DNA from: Bizionia sp.
GTDB lineage: Bacteria; Bacteroidota; Bacteroidia; Flavobacteriales; Flavobacteriaceae
DNA: 6,088 nt
Direction of reading: 5' to 3'
Assembly: GCA_018067115.1 (NCBI GenBank)
Contig: JAGPVI010000155.1
Span: forward strand, 1 to 6,088
The notes beneath the pieces are model-generated. The model was not told the origin of the DNA. It saw only the letters and a program-made list of their open reading frames with translations, and made no database searches. The position numbers and the translations under genes were made by a program. The first letter of the stretch is position 1. Each line of letters opens with the position of its first letter. Positions 1-5,381 of the stretch are shown one piece after another.

Positions 1-28
1 TATTATATTTTGAAATTAGCACACTCAT
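1..28 (-). CDS. Possible start of a gene running off the left edge (partial)
   Basis: An ATG at 28-26 on the minus strand opens a frame that stays open to the window edge and encodes MSVLISKYN. An in-frame TAA at 43-41 means the start cannot lie further upstream. An A-rich leader and a candidate flavobacterial promoter (46-74) sit just ahead of it, which is the main support. Nine codons are too few to identify a family. The alternative is that this edge holds the end of a plus-strand gene: plus frame 3 is open from 3 and stops at 54-56 (LYFEISTLIASIFYSKL), with a small hairpin plus T-rich stretch at 132-154 on that strand. I prefer the minus-strand reading because every other gene runs that way. 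Confidence 0.27.
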
Positions 29-45
29 AGCTTCTATATTTTATT

Positions 46-74
46 CAAAATTATAACATAAGAGGGCGCTAAAA
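46..74 (-). promoter_or_regulatory. Candidate Bacteroidota-type promoter (-33/-7)
   Basis: On the minus strand TTTT (74-71) is followed after 17 bases by TAATTTTG (53-46). The second element matches the Bacteroidota -7 consensus TAnnTTTG exactly, and the first matches the -33 TTTG box in three of four positions. The spacing is at the short end of the usual range. It would start transcription around position 40, about a dozen bases before the ATG at 28. It is the only exact TAnnTTTG I found on the minus strand of an intergenic region here. Confidence 0.35.
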
Positions 75-211
75 GATGACTTTTGTTAGCTTTATTCCTT
101 TTATCTATTTTAAGATGTTTGTGGTGTGATTAGAGCGGAAAAACGCTTTGTTTTGAGAGTTATCAGTAAGAAATTCAGAAATAATTTTTAATACGATCTC
201 AATCATTAAAA

Positions 212-562
212 TTAATTATTTTGCTCTATAATTCTAAAGGCCCTTTCAGAGCCTAAATAATTAGGGTCTCCATGTTTTTCAGACCAAAACCCATCAAGTA
301 AATCTTTAGAAATACACGTGTAAACGACGACACCTTTGTAAATATTAGCATCATCGCCAGTGTATTTAAAATTAATAACGAGCGTGTCATTTTTAAAAAA
401 GCCTGTTCCCGTTTGCTTTTGGGTTTTATTAATAAGCCAATTGGCGTCTAAGCGCTTGTTTTCGTTCAAGGTTAAGTGCAAAACACCTTTATACGAATGT
501 TCTTCGCTATCCTGGTTTTTACCGATAATAGTGTAACTGCCTTCTAAGTCTTCAATGGTCAT
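212..562 (-). CDS. Small beta-rich cytoplasmic protein, function unknown
   Basis: This 116-residue protein starts at an ATG (562-560) and ends with TAA at 214-212. It has no signal peptide, lipobox or hydrophobic segment, so it is probably cytoplasmic. The sequence reads as successive short beta strands: LEGSYTII (6-13), YKGVLHLTL (24-32), LDANWLI (38-44), GTGFFKNDTLVINFKY (52-67), YKGVVVYTC (75-83) and LLDGFWSE (88-95), ending in a GSERAFRI strand. The repeated Y-K-G-V pattern and the 'L-G-S-Y ... G-x-W' arrangement suggest a small calycin-like or other beta-barrel/sandwich fold, but this is inferred from pattern only. The gene lies 101 bases downstream of 664-1074, and its leader contains AACCAAACA, a word also found before 5382-5966. 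I do not recognise a named family and assign no function. Confidence 0.8.
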   Translation of the reverse strand: MTIEDLEGSYTIIGKNQDSEEHSYKGVLHLTLNENKRLDANWLINKTQKQTGTGFFKNDTLVINFKYTGDDANIYKGVVVYTCISKDLLDGFWSEKHGDPNYLGSERAFRIIEQNN

Positions 563-663
563 ATTTAAATGGTAAAATAGCTGTTGATTGGTGTTTGGTT
601 AAAGTTTTAAAAATACGGTTAATTTAAGATAGTTAAAGTTCGGTTTTAATTGGGGCTGTTTTT

Positions 664-1074
664 TTATTTTAGATTATAATTTTTCAATTCACTTTTTAAC
701 CTGATTAGGGAGTTGGGTTCTATAATTTGAGTGTCGATTACAAATTCACTGTTGTCTATTAGCAGTTTTAAATCTCCAGCAAATTCTGAAATAGCGTGTA
801 CATCGCCAAGATTTATTTTTTTAGGGAATAGGCCGTGTTTTATTAAGTCTCCATTTTTAATCGTTAGATATTGCTTTTTATTTTCAAATAGATAAATAAT
901 AAACATTGGAACCGCTGTTAAAATTTGTGTAATACCAATGGAGGTGATGGAAATTTCTTTCCATACGGGGGTAATAAAAGAAAGTGCGAGCAAGGTCATT
1001 CCAATTGTGAAAAAGAACATACTCATTCTTAAGCTGTTTTGTAATCGTTCTTTAGAATACTTAATTTTTATCAT
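664..1074 (-). CDS. Two-helix membrane protein with PH-like C-terminal domain
   Basis: This 136-residue protein starts with ATG at 1074-1072. A short basic N-terminus (MIKIKYSKERLQNSLR) is followed by two hydrophobic helices at about 17-36 and 42-64, which predicts an inner-membrane anchor with both ends in the cytoplasm. Residues 66-133 are soluble. They show a strand pattern (QYLTIKNGDLIKHG, KKINLGDVHAISEF, DLKLLIDNSEFVI) ending in an amphipathic helix (SLIRLKSELKNYN). The 'L-x-I-x-x-G-x-L-I-x-x-G ... I-x-L-x-x-V' signature is what bacterial membrane PH-like (bPH / YdbT-type) proteins show after their TM pair, but here it is short and divergent. It begins 36 bases after 1111-1671 ends, so the two are probably co-transcribed. 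The role is unknown; the PH-like call is an inference from layout and pattern. Confidence 0.8.
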   Translation of the reverse strand: MIKIKYSKERLQNSLRMSMFFFTIGMTLLALSFITPVWKEISITSIGITQILTAVPMFIIYLFENKKQYLTIKNGDLIKHGLFPKKINLGDVHAISEFAGDLKLLIDNSEFVIDTQIIEPNSLIRLKSELKNYNLK

Positions 1075-1110
1075 TTATCAAACGGTTCTTAATAGTGCAG
1101 CGTAAGGTTG

Positions 1111-1671
1111 TTATTGTTTTTCTAGAAATTTTCGTACTTCGGAGTAATAATCTTCTCCGTAAAATTTATAAAACTCTCCGCTAGGTTTAATAATTATAAA
1201 TGCCTGACAATTTTCGTGAAGGGTAAAAATGTTTTCAGAGAAAAAACCAGACTCTAAAATAAATTTATCATTTTCTTTATAAATATCTTTGTAATAAGCA
1301 TCATTGGTATACACAAAGAAGTCTACGGCATTATGCTCTGCACTCATTCTCGACGAAATTGCAATTCCTTTATTAATGAAGCCTTTAATGTCGCTAAAAC
1401 GTATTGCTAGGCAATTTGAAGCTTTTTGATTGAAATTTATAAGGATGGGTTTACCACTATGAAATGTGGTGTTTAGCTCCTCCTCTAAAATGGATAAAAT
1501 GTCTTTATATTCGGTATTACTCAACTGGCCGGAAAATGCCTTTCTACTTTTCTGGTACGTCGCGTTGAGTGTTGTGTTTACTTTAGCTTTTTTTGAGGTG
1601 TTATTCGTTCCGCAGGAAATGAATACACTAGAAATTAGCATTAATACTATGTATTTAAAGGTAGTGCTCAT
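1111..1671 (-). CDS. Lipoprotein with thioredoxin-like fold, no CXXC motif
   Basis: This 186-residue protein starts with ATG at 1671-1669. The N-terminus is a lipoprotein signal: a hydrophobic stretch (8-18) ending FISC with Cys20 as the likely lipidated residue, followed by a polar linker rich in N, T, S and K. The body resembles TlpA/thioredoxin-like proteins. A helix (55-69) leads into GKPILINFNQKASNC (73-87), which matches the 'GKPVLLNFWA..WC' strand of TlpA proteins. Later come the strand VDFFVYTND, then CQAFIIIKPSGEFYKFYG (155-172), like the conserved 'P-t-x-x-l-i-d-x-x-G' strand-turn, and a terminal helix. The usual active-site CXXC is absent; only Cys87 and Cys155 remain in the mature part, so disulfide reductase activity of the classical kind is unlikely. 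It is probably anchored in the periplasm or outer membrane and co-transcribed with 664-1074. The fold is inferred. Confidence 0.82.
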   Translation of the reverse strand: MSTTFKYIVLMLISSVFISCGTNNTSKKAKVNTTLNATYQKSRKAFSGQLSNTEYKDILSILEEELNTTFHSGKPILINFNQKASNCLAIRFSDIKGFINKGIAISSRMSAEHNAVDFFVYTNDAYYKDIYKENDKFILESGFFSENIFTLHENCQAFIIIKPSGEFYKFYGEDYYSEVRKFLEKQ

Positions 1672-1794
1672 ATTTTTAAAAAAAAAGGAAGTTAAAAGTG
1701 GGTTTAAATGTATAAACGATAGTATACGACAGAAAAAATTTAGGGCTCCAAAACAGTAACTATCCTTAGTAGTGTTGTATTAATAAATATGATT

Positions 1795-2016
1795 TCATAA
1801 GGTTTTTAATTTTCTTTTTTTGCCAATAAAAGAGTATAAGAGTGTTCCTAGAATAGGCAGTAATGTGACTATTAATAACCATATAATTTTATCATTATTC
1901 TCGAATGTGCTTTTTATAATATCAGTAGTGGCATAGAGCCAGAGACCGATAGCTAAAAATATAATAAACTGGGCTATTATTAGCGCATAAGAGGTTTCAA
2001 TAAGAAAAGTTTCCAT
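1795..2016 (-). CDS. PLDc_N-type two-helix membrane peptide
   Basis: This 73-residue protein starts with ATG at 2016-2014 and ends with TGA. It has two transmembrane helices, at about 11-32 and 44-64, joined by a short polar loop (TDIIKSTFENNDKI). It ends in a basic tail (GKKRKLKTL) that should face the cytoplasm. The second helix, with W46, then LLPILGTLLYSFIG (52-65), carries the pattern 'W-x-x-x-x-x-x-x-P-x-x-G-x-x-x-Y-x-x-x-G' that defines the PLDc_N family (phospholipase D-nuclease N-terminal domain). In full-length cardiolipin-synthase-like enzymes this segment is the membrane anchor. Free-standing versions of this size are common in Bacteroidota and lack any catalytic HKD motif, so this is not itself a phospholipase. 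It stands alone, with 123 bases to the next gene and 269 bases behind it. Function unknown. Confidence 0.85.
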   Translation of the reverse strand: METFLIETSYALIIAQFIIFLAIGLWLYATTDIIKSTFENNDKIIWLLIVTLLPILGTLLYSFIGKKRKLKTL

Positions 2017-2107
2017 AGGTTTTGTTTTATCTCTTTAGGGCTTTTTGGGGGCGCTTGGAGTCTGTAATTTGAGGGCTAATAAACTTTATGTGAGTTTTTA
2101 CTCAATA

Positions 2108-2154
2108 TTTATTTTGCTAAAAGTGTCGTTTATACGGTAATATAGCAAAAAAAA
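2108..2154. repeat. Inverted repeat with T/A-rich arms (TTTTGCTA/TAGCAAAA)
   Basis: Arms 2108-2119 and 2143-2154 are complementary at 11 of 12 positions, with TTTTGCTA perfectly matched to TAGCAAAA, around a 23-base centre. It lies in the gap between the SRPBCC lipoprotein gene and the PLDc_N gene, about 90 bases before the latter's start. Neither strand has a U-tract following the second arm, so it does not read as an intrinsic terminator. A smaller perfect repeat, TGAGT-TTTT-ACTCA, sits next to it at 2091-2104. The arms are low in GC and could partly be chance, but the TAGCAAA half recurs in two other gaps. Confidence 0.4.
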
Positions 2155-2285
2155 ACAGGGCTTAAAAAAGTTGTAATATTAATCTTAACTCATTAAAACC
2201 TAACTATTATAATAGGAGAATTGTCGTTGCTCTCTTTTTTTGGATTGGCATTAAAAGTCTCTTTTGTTTGCTTAAAACCGTTTGG

Positions 2286-2750
2286 TTATTCTTCACACAA
2301 GTGTTTAACTTTAGCGAGCCAATTGTTCCAAACCACTTTTTGATCTTCAAAATCTGACGTGTAAGGTCCCGCATAAATAGCAAGTGTAGACACGCCATTG
2401 CTTTTTGTAATAGTATATCTTTCTTCGTATTTAAAGCCACTAAAGTCATAATCGACTTGTATAATTTCATTTTCGATAAGGTTGGTAATAGTACCAGTAG
2501 ACACTATTTTGTTAGGCTCATATTTAAAATGAACAGGAGACCCTAGTTTCCAATCAGATTCTACAAAGGCATTCGCGTCAAATATGCTACCAAGTTCTTT
2601 TGCATACGTTTTGCTAGTTATTAAGTTCCAAATTGTTGCTGGGCTGTCGTTAATAGCAATGCTAACGGAGACTATTTTAGAGTCTGACATACGAGAAGAT
2701 TTACAGTTTGTTAGTATTAGTGTGGTTAAAATAATAATAATGTTTTTCAA
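2286..2750 (-). CDS. SRPBCC (START-like) domain lipoprotein, TTG start
   Basis: This is a 154-residue protein. The start I choose is TTG at 2750-2748: an in-frame TAA at 2759-2757 bars anything upstream, and the next ATG (Met21) would remove the export signal. With the TTG start there is a clean lipoprotein signal: MK, then a run of I/L (4-13) and the lipobox LTNC with Cys16. Residues 26-152 fit the SRPBCC/AHSA1-like helix-grip fold. VSVSIAINDSPATIWNLITS is the 'V-x-x-x-I-x-A-p-x-x-x-V-W-x-x-l-t' opening. Then come GSPVHFKYEPNKIVSTGTITNLIENEIIQVDY, YEERYTITKSNGVSTLAIYAGPY, and a long C-terminal helix (137-152, with WNNWLAKVKHL). Such domains bind hydrophobic ligands, but a specific ligand cannot be read here. 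Lipidation would place it in the periplasm or outer membrane, unusual for a family best known from the cytoplasm. It has 263 bases behind it and appears to be monocistronic. Confidence 0.85.
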   Translation of the reverse strand: MKNIIIILTTLILTNCKSSRMSDSKIVSVSIAINDSPATIWNLITSKTYAKELGSIFDANAFVESDWKLGSPVHFKYEPNKIVSTGTITNLIENEIIQVDYDFSGFKYEERYTITKSNGVSTLAIYAGPYTSDFEDQKVVWNNWLAKVKHLCEE

Positions 2751-2802
2751 TTTATTTTATTTACTATTTAAATTTGTAGTGCATAGGGGGCTAAGAAGCG
2801 TG

Positions 2803-2817
2803 TAATTTAGCAAATAA
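2803..2817. repeat. Near-palindromic 15-mer TAATTTAGCAAATAA
   Basis: TAATTT-AGC-AAATAA is palindromic at five of six arm positions and differs by one base from the minus-strand reading of 3775-3789 (TAATTTAGCAAATTA). It lies about 50 bases ahead of the SRPBCC lipoprotein start. It could be an operator or a degenerate promoter element (TTTGC on the minus strand), or an AT-rich coincidence. The rest of the 263-base gap (2751-3013) shows nothing I can name apart from the hairpin next to the ABM-like gene stop. Confidence 0.35.
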
Positions 2818-2970
2818 AACTGAATGGAAAACACCGTAAGCTTTTAAAAACCGGTAGTACCACATCCATAAAATAAGGCTATTCCGTTTTGATTTTGAAA
2901 TGTTATTAAGACTTTTTATTGTCAATTTTTTAATTTGTAATTTTATTTAAATAGAAAATGACCCTAATTG

Positions 2971-3010
2971 GTTAAATAAGAGCCATTTTACTAAATATGG
3001 TATATAGGGT
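2971..3010 (-). terminator. Weak candidate terminator/3' hairpin after the ABM-like gene
   Basis: Four bases past the stop of the gene at 3014, the minus strand can form an outer stem ACCCTA/TAGGGT (3010-3005 with 2976-2971). This encloses an imperfect inner hairpin at 3000-2983 (CCAT..ATGG plus TT/AA with one mismatch). A T-rich but interrupted stretch (CATTTTCTATTT) follows. The position is right for a terminator, while the long unpaired loop and broken U-tract are poor, so this is tentative. Confidence 0.3.
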
Positions 3011-3013
3011 TGA

Positions 3014-3736
3014 TTATAACATCGTTCTAATCTCTTCGTTATGATCTACTGTAATCTCCATCCATTCATCCACCATTTTTTTCCAGGTGCCATCGCCATT
3101 AATTTTTTCGTAGGCCTCTTTGGTGCCCCAATCTTTATCTAGAGCAGCATAATTTTCTAAGTTCCAAATAAGCGCTACGTCTGCATCACCAGTAGAATGC
3201 ACTTGGTTTGTAAACACTAAAAACGCACGGTTATTCATAGTTTTATAAGTGTCTCTAAGTTTCTCTACAATAACCTTAAATTTATCCGCTTTTCCGCGTT
3301 TAACATCTACGGACCACACGATATATTTTTTAGATTTCTGGAATATATCCATACCATGAGAGAGTTTTTCATCGTAACCCCAAAGGCCCACATTACCATA
3401 CTTTTCTACGGTAGGGTCTACTGTTTTGTTCCAATTATCTTGATGCCCATTCTCTAGTACAGGTCGTGAGTCTAAAGACGCATACGTTCCTCTCATAACC
3501 CACACATACCAACCCGCTTTTGCACCATATTCCACTCTTCGTAGTAAGGCGTGGTGAGGGCCTACAGGATGGTATGTCTTGTTGTGCATTGCAATAGCTT
3601 GTTCAAATTGTACACTCATTCCTGCTTTGGGAAGGATGTAAATGGTTTCTGATATTTGCGTTGGTTTTTTATCGCCCTGAGCTATTGCAGCGAAACAAAA
3701 AATTAGTAGCATTGATAATAGCGTTACTCTTTTCAT
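3014..3736 (-). CDS. Secreted two-repeat dimeric alpha/beta-barrel (ABM-like) protein
   Basis: This 240-residue protein starts with ATG at 3736-3734. A Sec signal peptide is clear: MKR, a hydrophobic core (4-18) and a cleavage region AIAQG near residue 20. The mature protein looks like two ferredoxin-like repeats. Residues 28-120 (ISETIYILPKAGMSVQFEQAI ... GWYVWVMRGTYASLDSRP ... YGNVGLWGYDE) and 136-237 (KKYIVWSVDVKRGKADKFKVIVEKL ... FLVFTNQ ... DVALIWNLENYAALDKD ... TWKKMVDEWMEITVDHNEEI) each show beta-alpha-beta-beta-alpha. The pattern 'V-x-x-G-k-x-x-x-F-x-x-x-x-x-x-x' followed by a 'W-x-l-e-s/n-y-a-x-l' segment is typical of dimeric alpha/beta-barrel proteins such as the antibiotic biosynthesis monooxygenase superfamily. 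A His cluster (H51, H56, H61, H62) lies in repeat 1; whether it binds a metal or cofactor is unknown. It is flanked by 266- and 263-base gaps. Substrate and activity cannot be inferred. Confidence 0.85.
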   Translation of the reverse strand: MKRVTLLSMLLIFCFAAIAQGDKKPTQISETIYILPKAGMSVQFEQAIAMHNKTYHPVGPHHALLRRVEYGAKAGWYVWVMRGTYASLDSRPVLENGHQDNWNKTVDPTVEKYGNVGLWGYDEKLSHGMDIFQKSKKYIVWSVDVKRGKADKFKVIVEKLRDTYKTMNNRAFLVFTNQVHSTGDADVALIWNLENYAALDKDWGTKEAYEKINGDGTWKKMVDEWMEITVDHNEEIRTML

Positions 3737-3750
3737 AACTTATAATTGTA

Positions 3751-3760
3751 TTGGTTCGTT
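3751..3760 (-). promoter_or_regulatory. Shared leader word AACGAACCAA, copy 1
   Basis: The minus strand reads AACGAACCAA 14 bases ahead of the ATG at 3736. The same exact 10-mer occurs 10 bases ahead of the ATG at 5966, the only other gene here with a plain Sec signal peptide. No Shine-Dalgarno is present at either gene. It may be part of an untranslated leader or transcription start region. Confidence 0.3.
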
Positions 3761-3774
3761 AATAAGGTAGTTAT

Positions 3775-3789
3775 TAATTTGCTAAATTA
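3775..3789. repeat. Perfect short palindrome TAATTT-GCT-AAATTA
   Basis: Six-base arms are perfectly complementary around a three-base centre, 38 bases upstream of the ABM-like gene start. Its reverse complement differs by one base from 2803-2817 and is related to 2138-2152. Its size and position suit a transcription-factor operator, but it is AT-rich and no regulator gene is nearby. Confidence 0.38.
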
Positions 3790-3871
3790 GCTGTTTTAAA
3801 GAGTGAAATATAAGTGTAATGGGTTGTTTGTCAGTAAATTACGACAATTTATATTTAGGATTTTGAGTCTG

Positions 3872-3897
3872 ATAAAATAGTCGTACTATTATTTTAT
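3872..3897. repeat. AT-rich inverted repeat with three-base bulge
   Basis: ATAAAA-TAGT (3872-3881) is complementary to ACTA-TTTTAT (3885-3897) with a TTA bulge, around the three-base centre CGT. It is midway in the gap between the methyltransferase stop and the ABM-like gene start. On the minus strand no U-tract follows. On the plus strand the 3' arm is T-rich, but no plus-strand gene precedes it. Function is unclear. Confidence 0.3.
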
Positions 3898-3969
3898 TTA
3901 ACAGAAGGGTGACGTTTTAGTAAGAAGTGTTTATAGTAATACCTTGCGACTAACGACTGAGGATGCTAT

Positions 3970-3984
3970 TAATTACCGTAATTA
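3970..3984. repeat. 15-base palindrome TAATTAC-C-GTAATTA
   Basis: Seven-base arms are perfectly complementary about a single central base, 19 bases downstream of the methyltransferase stop. The centre is too tight for a stable RNA hairpin and there is no U-tract, so it is not a good terminator. A protein-binding palindrome is possible. Next to it, at 3947-3959, is a short imperfect tandem (CGACTA/ACGACTG). Confidence 0.3.
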
Positions 3985-4002
3985 TAAGGCGTGTTTATTA
4001 TA

Positions 4003-4863
4003 TTATTCCGTTTTTTTAAAAACCACAATATCTTGATATTCTTTTTTTTCAGAATCTCTAATCTTGTCTTTCCAAAAGCCATCAATAATTTTAACAAGCA
4101 TTAAATTTTCATTAATAAGCATTGCATTAAGCTTGTCTTTATGAATGGCGATATTTCCAGACTTCACTTTGCTATTCATCAGTTTAAAACCGTTTTCCTG
4201 AATGGGGAAATTGAAACCTTCACGCTTAGAAATGTAAGCCTCATTAGCATCATCATATAAGAAAAATGTTGAGCATGCTATTCCGTCACTTTTAAGAACC
4301 TGATGTATTTGTTTAAAGTAATTCTGAATTTCATCAATCTGCATATGTGTAAATACAGAAAATGAAAAAATCTTATCGAAAGATTCCTGTTTGTAAGGGA
4401 ACTTGAAATTTTCAGCCTTTAAATTAGAATTATTGTACAGGTCGTTAAATAATGGAATGTATGTAAAATTGAAATTAGGGTACTCTTTATTTATTTTAGA
4501 ATTACACCAATCGACACCCTTTTTAACAACGTCGAATCCTTCGTATTTTGCATTGGTGTTTAAGTACTCGGAGAGCGCGATTGCCGTTCTACCAATACCA
4601 CACCCTATATCTAATACGGAATCTGAGGGCATTAGATTAATTTCAGACTTTAACAGCTCTAATTGATGTGCGCCTTGCTTGATGTAGCTGTCGGAATTTG
4701 CAGGAGAGCCGGTGTAAATAGAACCTCTTGGCGGTACAAATCTATGCCTGTTACCTTTAAATTTATCGTATACATCAATAGGATAATAATACAGTCGTCT
4801 AAGTATAAATCTCTGGTTAGATGATAGTAAATACCATAGATTTCTAAAATATTGTTTTTTCAT
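4003..4863 (-). CDS. Class I SAM-dependent methyltransferase
   Basis: This 286-residue protein starts with ATG at 4863-4861, fixed by an in-frame TAG at 4869-4867. It transfers a methyl group from S-adenosylmethionine to an unidentified substrate. After a basic N-terminal extension (1-75, with several Arg/Tyr and 'RFVPPRGSIYTG') comes the Rossmann core. Motif I is VLDIGCGIGR (83-92), and the acidic residue after strand 2 is in YEGFDVV (Asp111). FDKIFSFSVFTHM (162-174) is the motif II region and YFKQIHQVLKSDGIACSTFFL (182-202) the helix and strand of motif III. A C-terminal QDIVVFKK strand completes the fold. The size and layout fit Methyltransf_11/25-type small-molecule or glycan methyltransferases rather than RNA or protein ones, but that is inference. 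No glycosyltransferase or biosynthesis gene lies beside it. It is isolated by a 518-base gap upstream and 266 bases downstream. Confidence 0.93.
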   Translation of the reverse strand: MKKQYFRNLWYLLSSNQRFILRRLYYYPIDVYDKFKGNRHRFVPPRGSIYTGSPANSDSYIKQGAHQLELLKSEINLMPSDSVLDIGCGIGRTAIALSEYLNTNAKYEGFDVVKKGVDWCNSKINKEYPNFNFTYIPLFNDLYNNSNLKAENFKFPYKQESFDKIFSFSVFTHMQIDEIQNYFKQIHQVLKSDGIACSTFFLYDDANEAYISKREGFNFPIQENGFKLMNSKVKSGNIAIHKDKLNAMLINENLMLVKIIDGFWKDKIRDSEKKEYQDIVVFKKTE

Positions 4864-5142
4864 ATTCTATAAATAATAGAGCACATAGTACGCGTGCCTT
4901 TAACTGCGTTTTAAGTAGAATAGAGGCTGTTAAAAGTGCGTTATTACGTTCTTATTATGTTTGGTCCGCCTAAGTAAATCTAGTAAAGCGTTGTTGGTTT
5001 TTATGGTTCCTTGGTTTGCGCATAAATATAAAACAACTATAAATTTTTATCGCGGAAAAAGGTGTAAAAGTATTTTTTATTACTAAAAGTAAGATATAAA
5101 TACTAAGGTCTTATAAAAGTAGCACGGCGTTTAGGTTATTTT

Positions 5143-5162
5143 TTATAACTGTTGAGTTATAA
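5143..5162. repeat. Perfect 8-bp inverted repeat TTATAACT-GTTG-AGTTATAA
   Basis: The eight-base arms are perfect with a four-base loop, immediately beyond the U-tract of the terminator at 5170-5243 in the minus-strand direction. It has only one G/C pair and no U-tract on the minus strand, so it is not a second terminator of standard form. It could be an operator-type palindrome or a weak hairpin at the start of the methyltransferase upstream region. Confidence 0.45.
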
Positions 5163-5169
5163 GGGATAT

Positions 5170-5243
5170 AAAAAACGGAAGAGATTTGTAAACCACATGT
5201 TTTAAGTTTAATACTTAGTGGTGGCTTACCATCTCTCCCGTTT
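5170..5243 (-). terminator. Strong intrinsic terminator with a long stem
   Basis: On the minus strand, arm 5243-5221 (AAACGGGAGAGAT..) pairs with arm 5196-5173. The outer helix is 13 bp and ends in CCG; then comes a small internal loop (GG opposite CAA), then an 8-bp inner helix closing on ACCAC/GTGG. The loop is 24 bases. The 3' arm runs straight into six Ts (5175-5170). Both imperfect pairs, 5237 with 5179 and 5225 with 5192, are G-U wobbles on the minus strand but A-C mismatches on the plus strand, so the structure is selected for minus-strand RNA. It lies about 140 bases past the stop of 5382-5966 and should end that transcript. Confidence 0.8.
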
Positions 5244-5381
5244 GTAATTAATACGCTACTTTAAACTTTTGCTATTGTAGTGGCTTCTGTTTTAAATTTA
5301 AGAGGTAGAACCTTTTTTATTTTAACACTCCGTTTTGCTCATCTTTCAAAATGGTTAATGAAGTATAACCTAAGGTTGTTT

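Larger units (their letters stand above)
4864..5381. other. Long intergenic region (518 bases) with terminator and hairpin, no gene seen
   Basis: All frames are broken by frequent stops. The longest small frame I noticed is 27 codons on the plus strand beginning near 5004 (ATG GTT CCT TGG), with no recognisable content, which I treat as chance. The right half holds the 3' untranslated stretch of 5382-5966 and its terminator (5170-5243), followed by the AT-rich hairpin at 5143-5162. The left half (4864-5140) should carry the promoter and leader of the methyltransferase, but I see no exact TAnnTTTG element. The word ACCAAACATAA at 4965-4955 (minus) recurs just ahead of the start at 5966. Confidence 0.6.

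Noticed and set aside
132..154. Small hairpin AGAGCG-GAAAAA-CGCTTT followed by GTTTT on the plus strand
   Set aside because: The stem is six pairs with one wobble and the T-tract is short. No plus-strand gene is established to its left, so I keep it only as part of the alternative reading of the left edge.
1466..1759. Plus-strand frame antisense to the thioredoxin-like lipoprotein
   Set aside because: It is the complement of a good lipoprotein gene and its hydrophobic content follows from that; no independent support.
2253..2287. Short stems AAAAG/CTTTT and AACC/GGTT after the SRPBCC stop
   Set aside because: They are four to five pairs and mostly A-T, without a good U-tract on the minus strand; too weak to call a terminator.
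2207..2470. Minus-strand frame of 87 codons overlapping the end of the SRPBCC gene
   Set aside because: It is largely out of frame within a well-supported gene and its translation has no recognisable domain or signal; a shadow frame.
2584..2805. Plus-strand frame antisense to the SRPBCC gene start
   Set aside because: It covers the complement of the signal peptide and upstream AT-rich DNA; composition explains the hydrophobic residues.
4403..4666. Plus-strand frame antisense to the methyltransferase core
   Set aside because: It lies opposite motif I of a clear methyltransferase; a shadow.
5004..5087. Plus-strand 27-codon frame beginning ATG GTT CCT TGG
   Set aside because: It has no recognisable motif or initiation context, and frames of this length are expected by chance.
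4864..5381. Search for tRNA, riboswitch or other structured RNA in the largest gap
   Set aside because: No T-loop (GGTTCGA) or acceptor pairing, and no TPP, cobalamin or SAM riboswitch core elements could be recognised; only the terminator and one AT-rich hairpin stand out.
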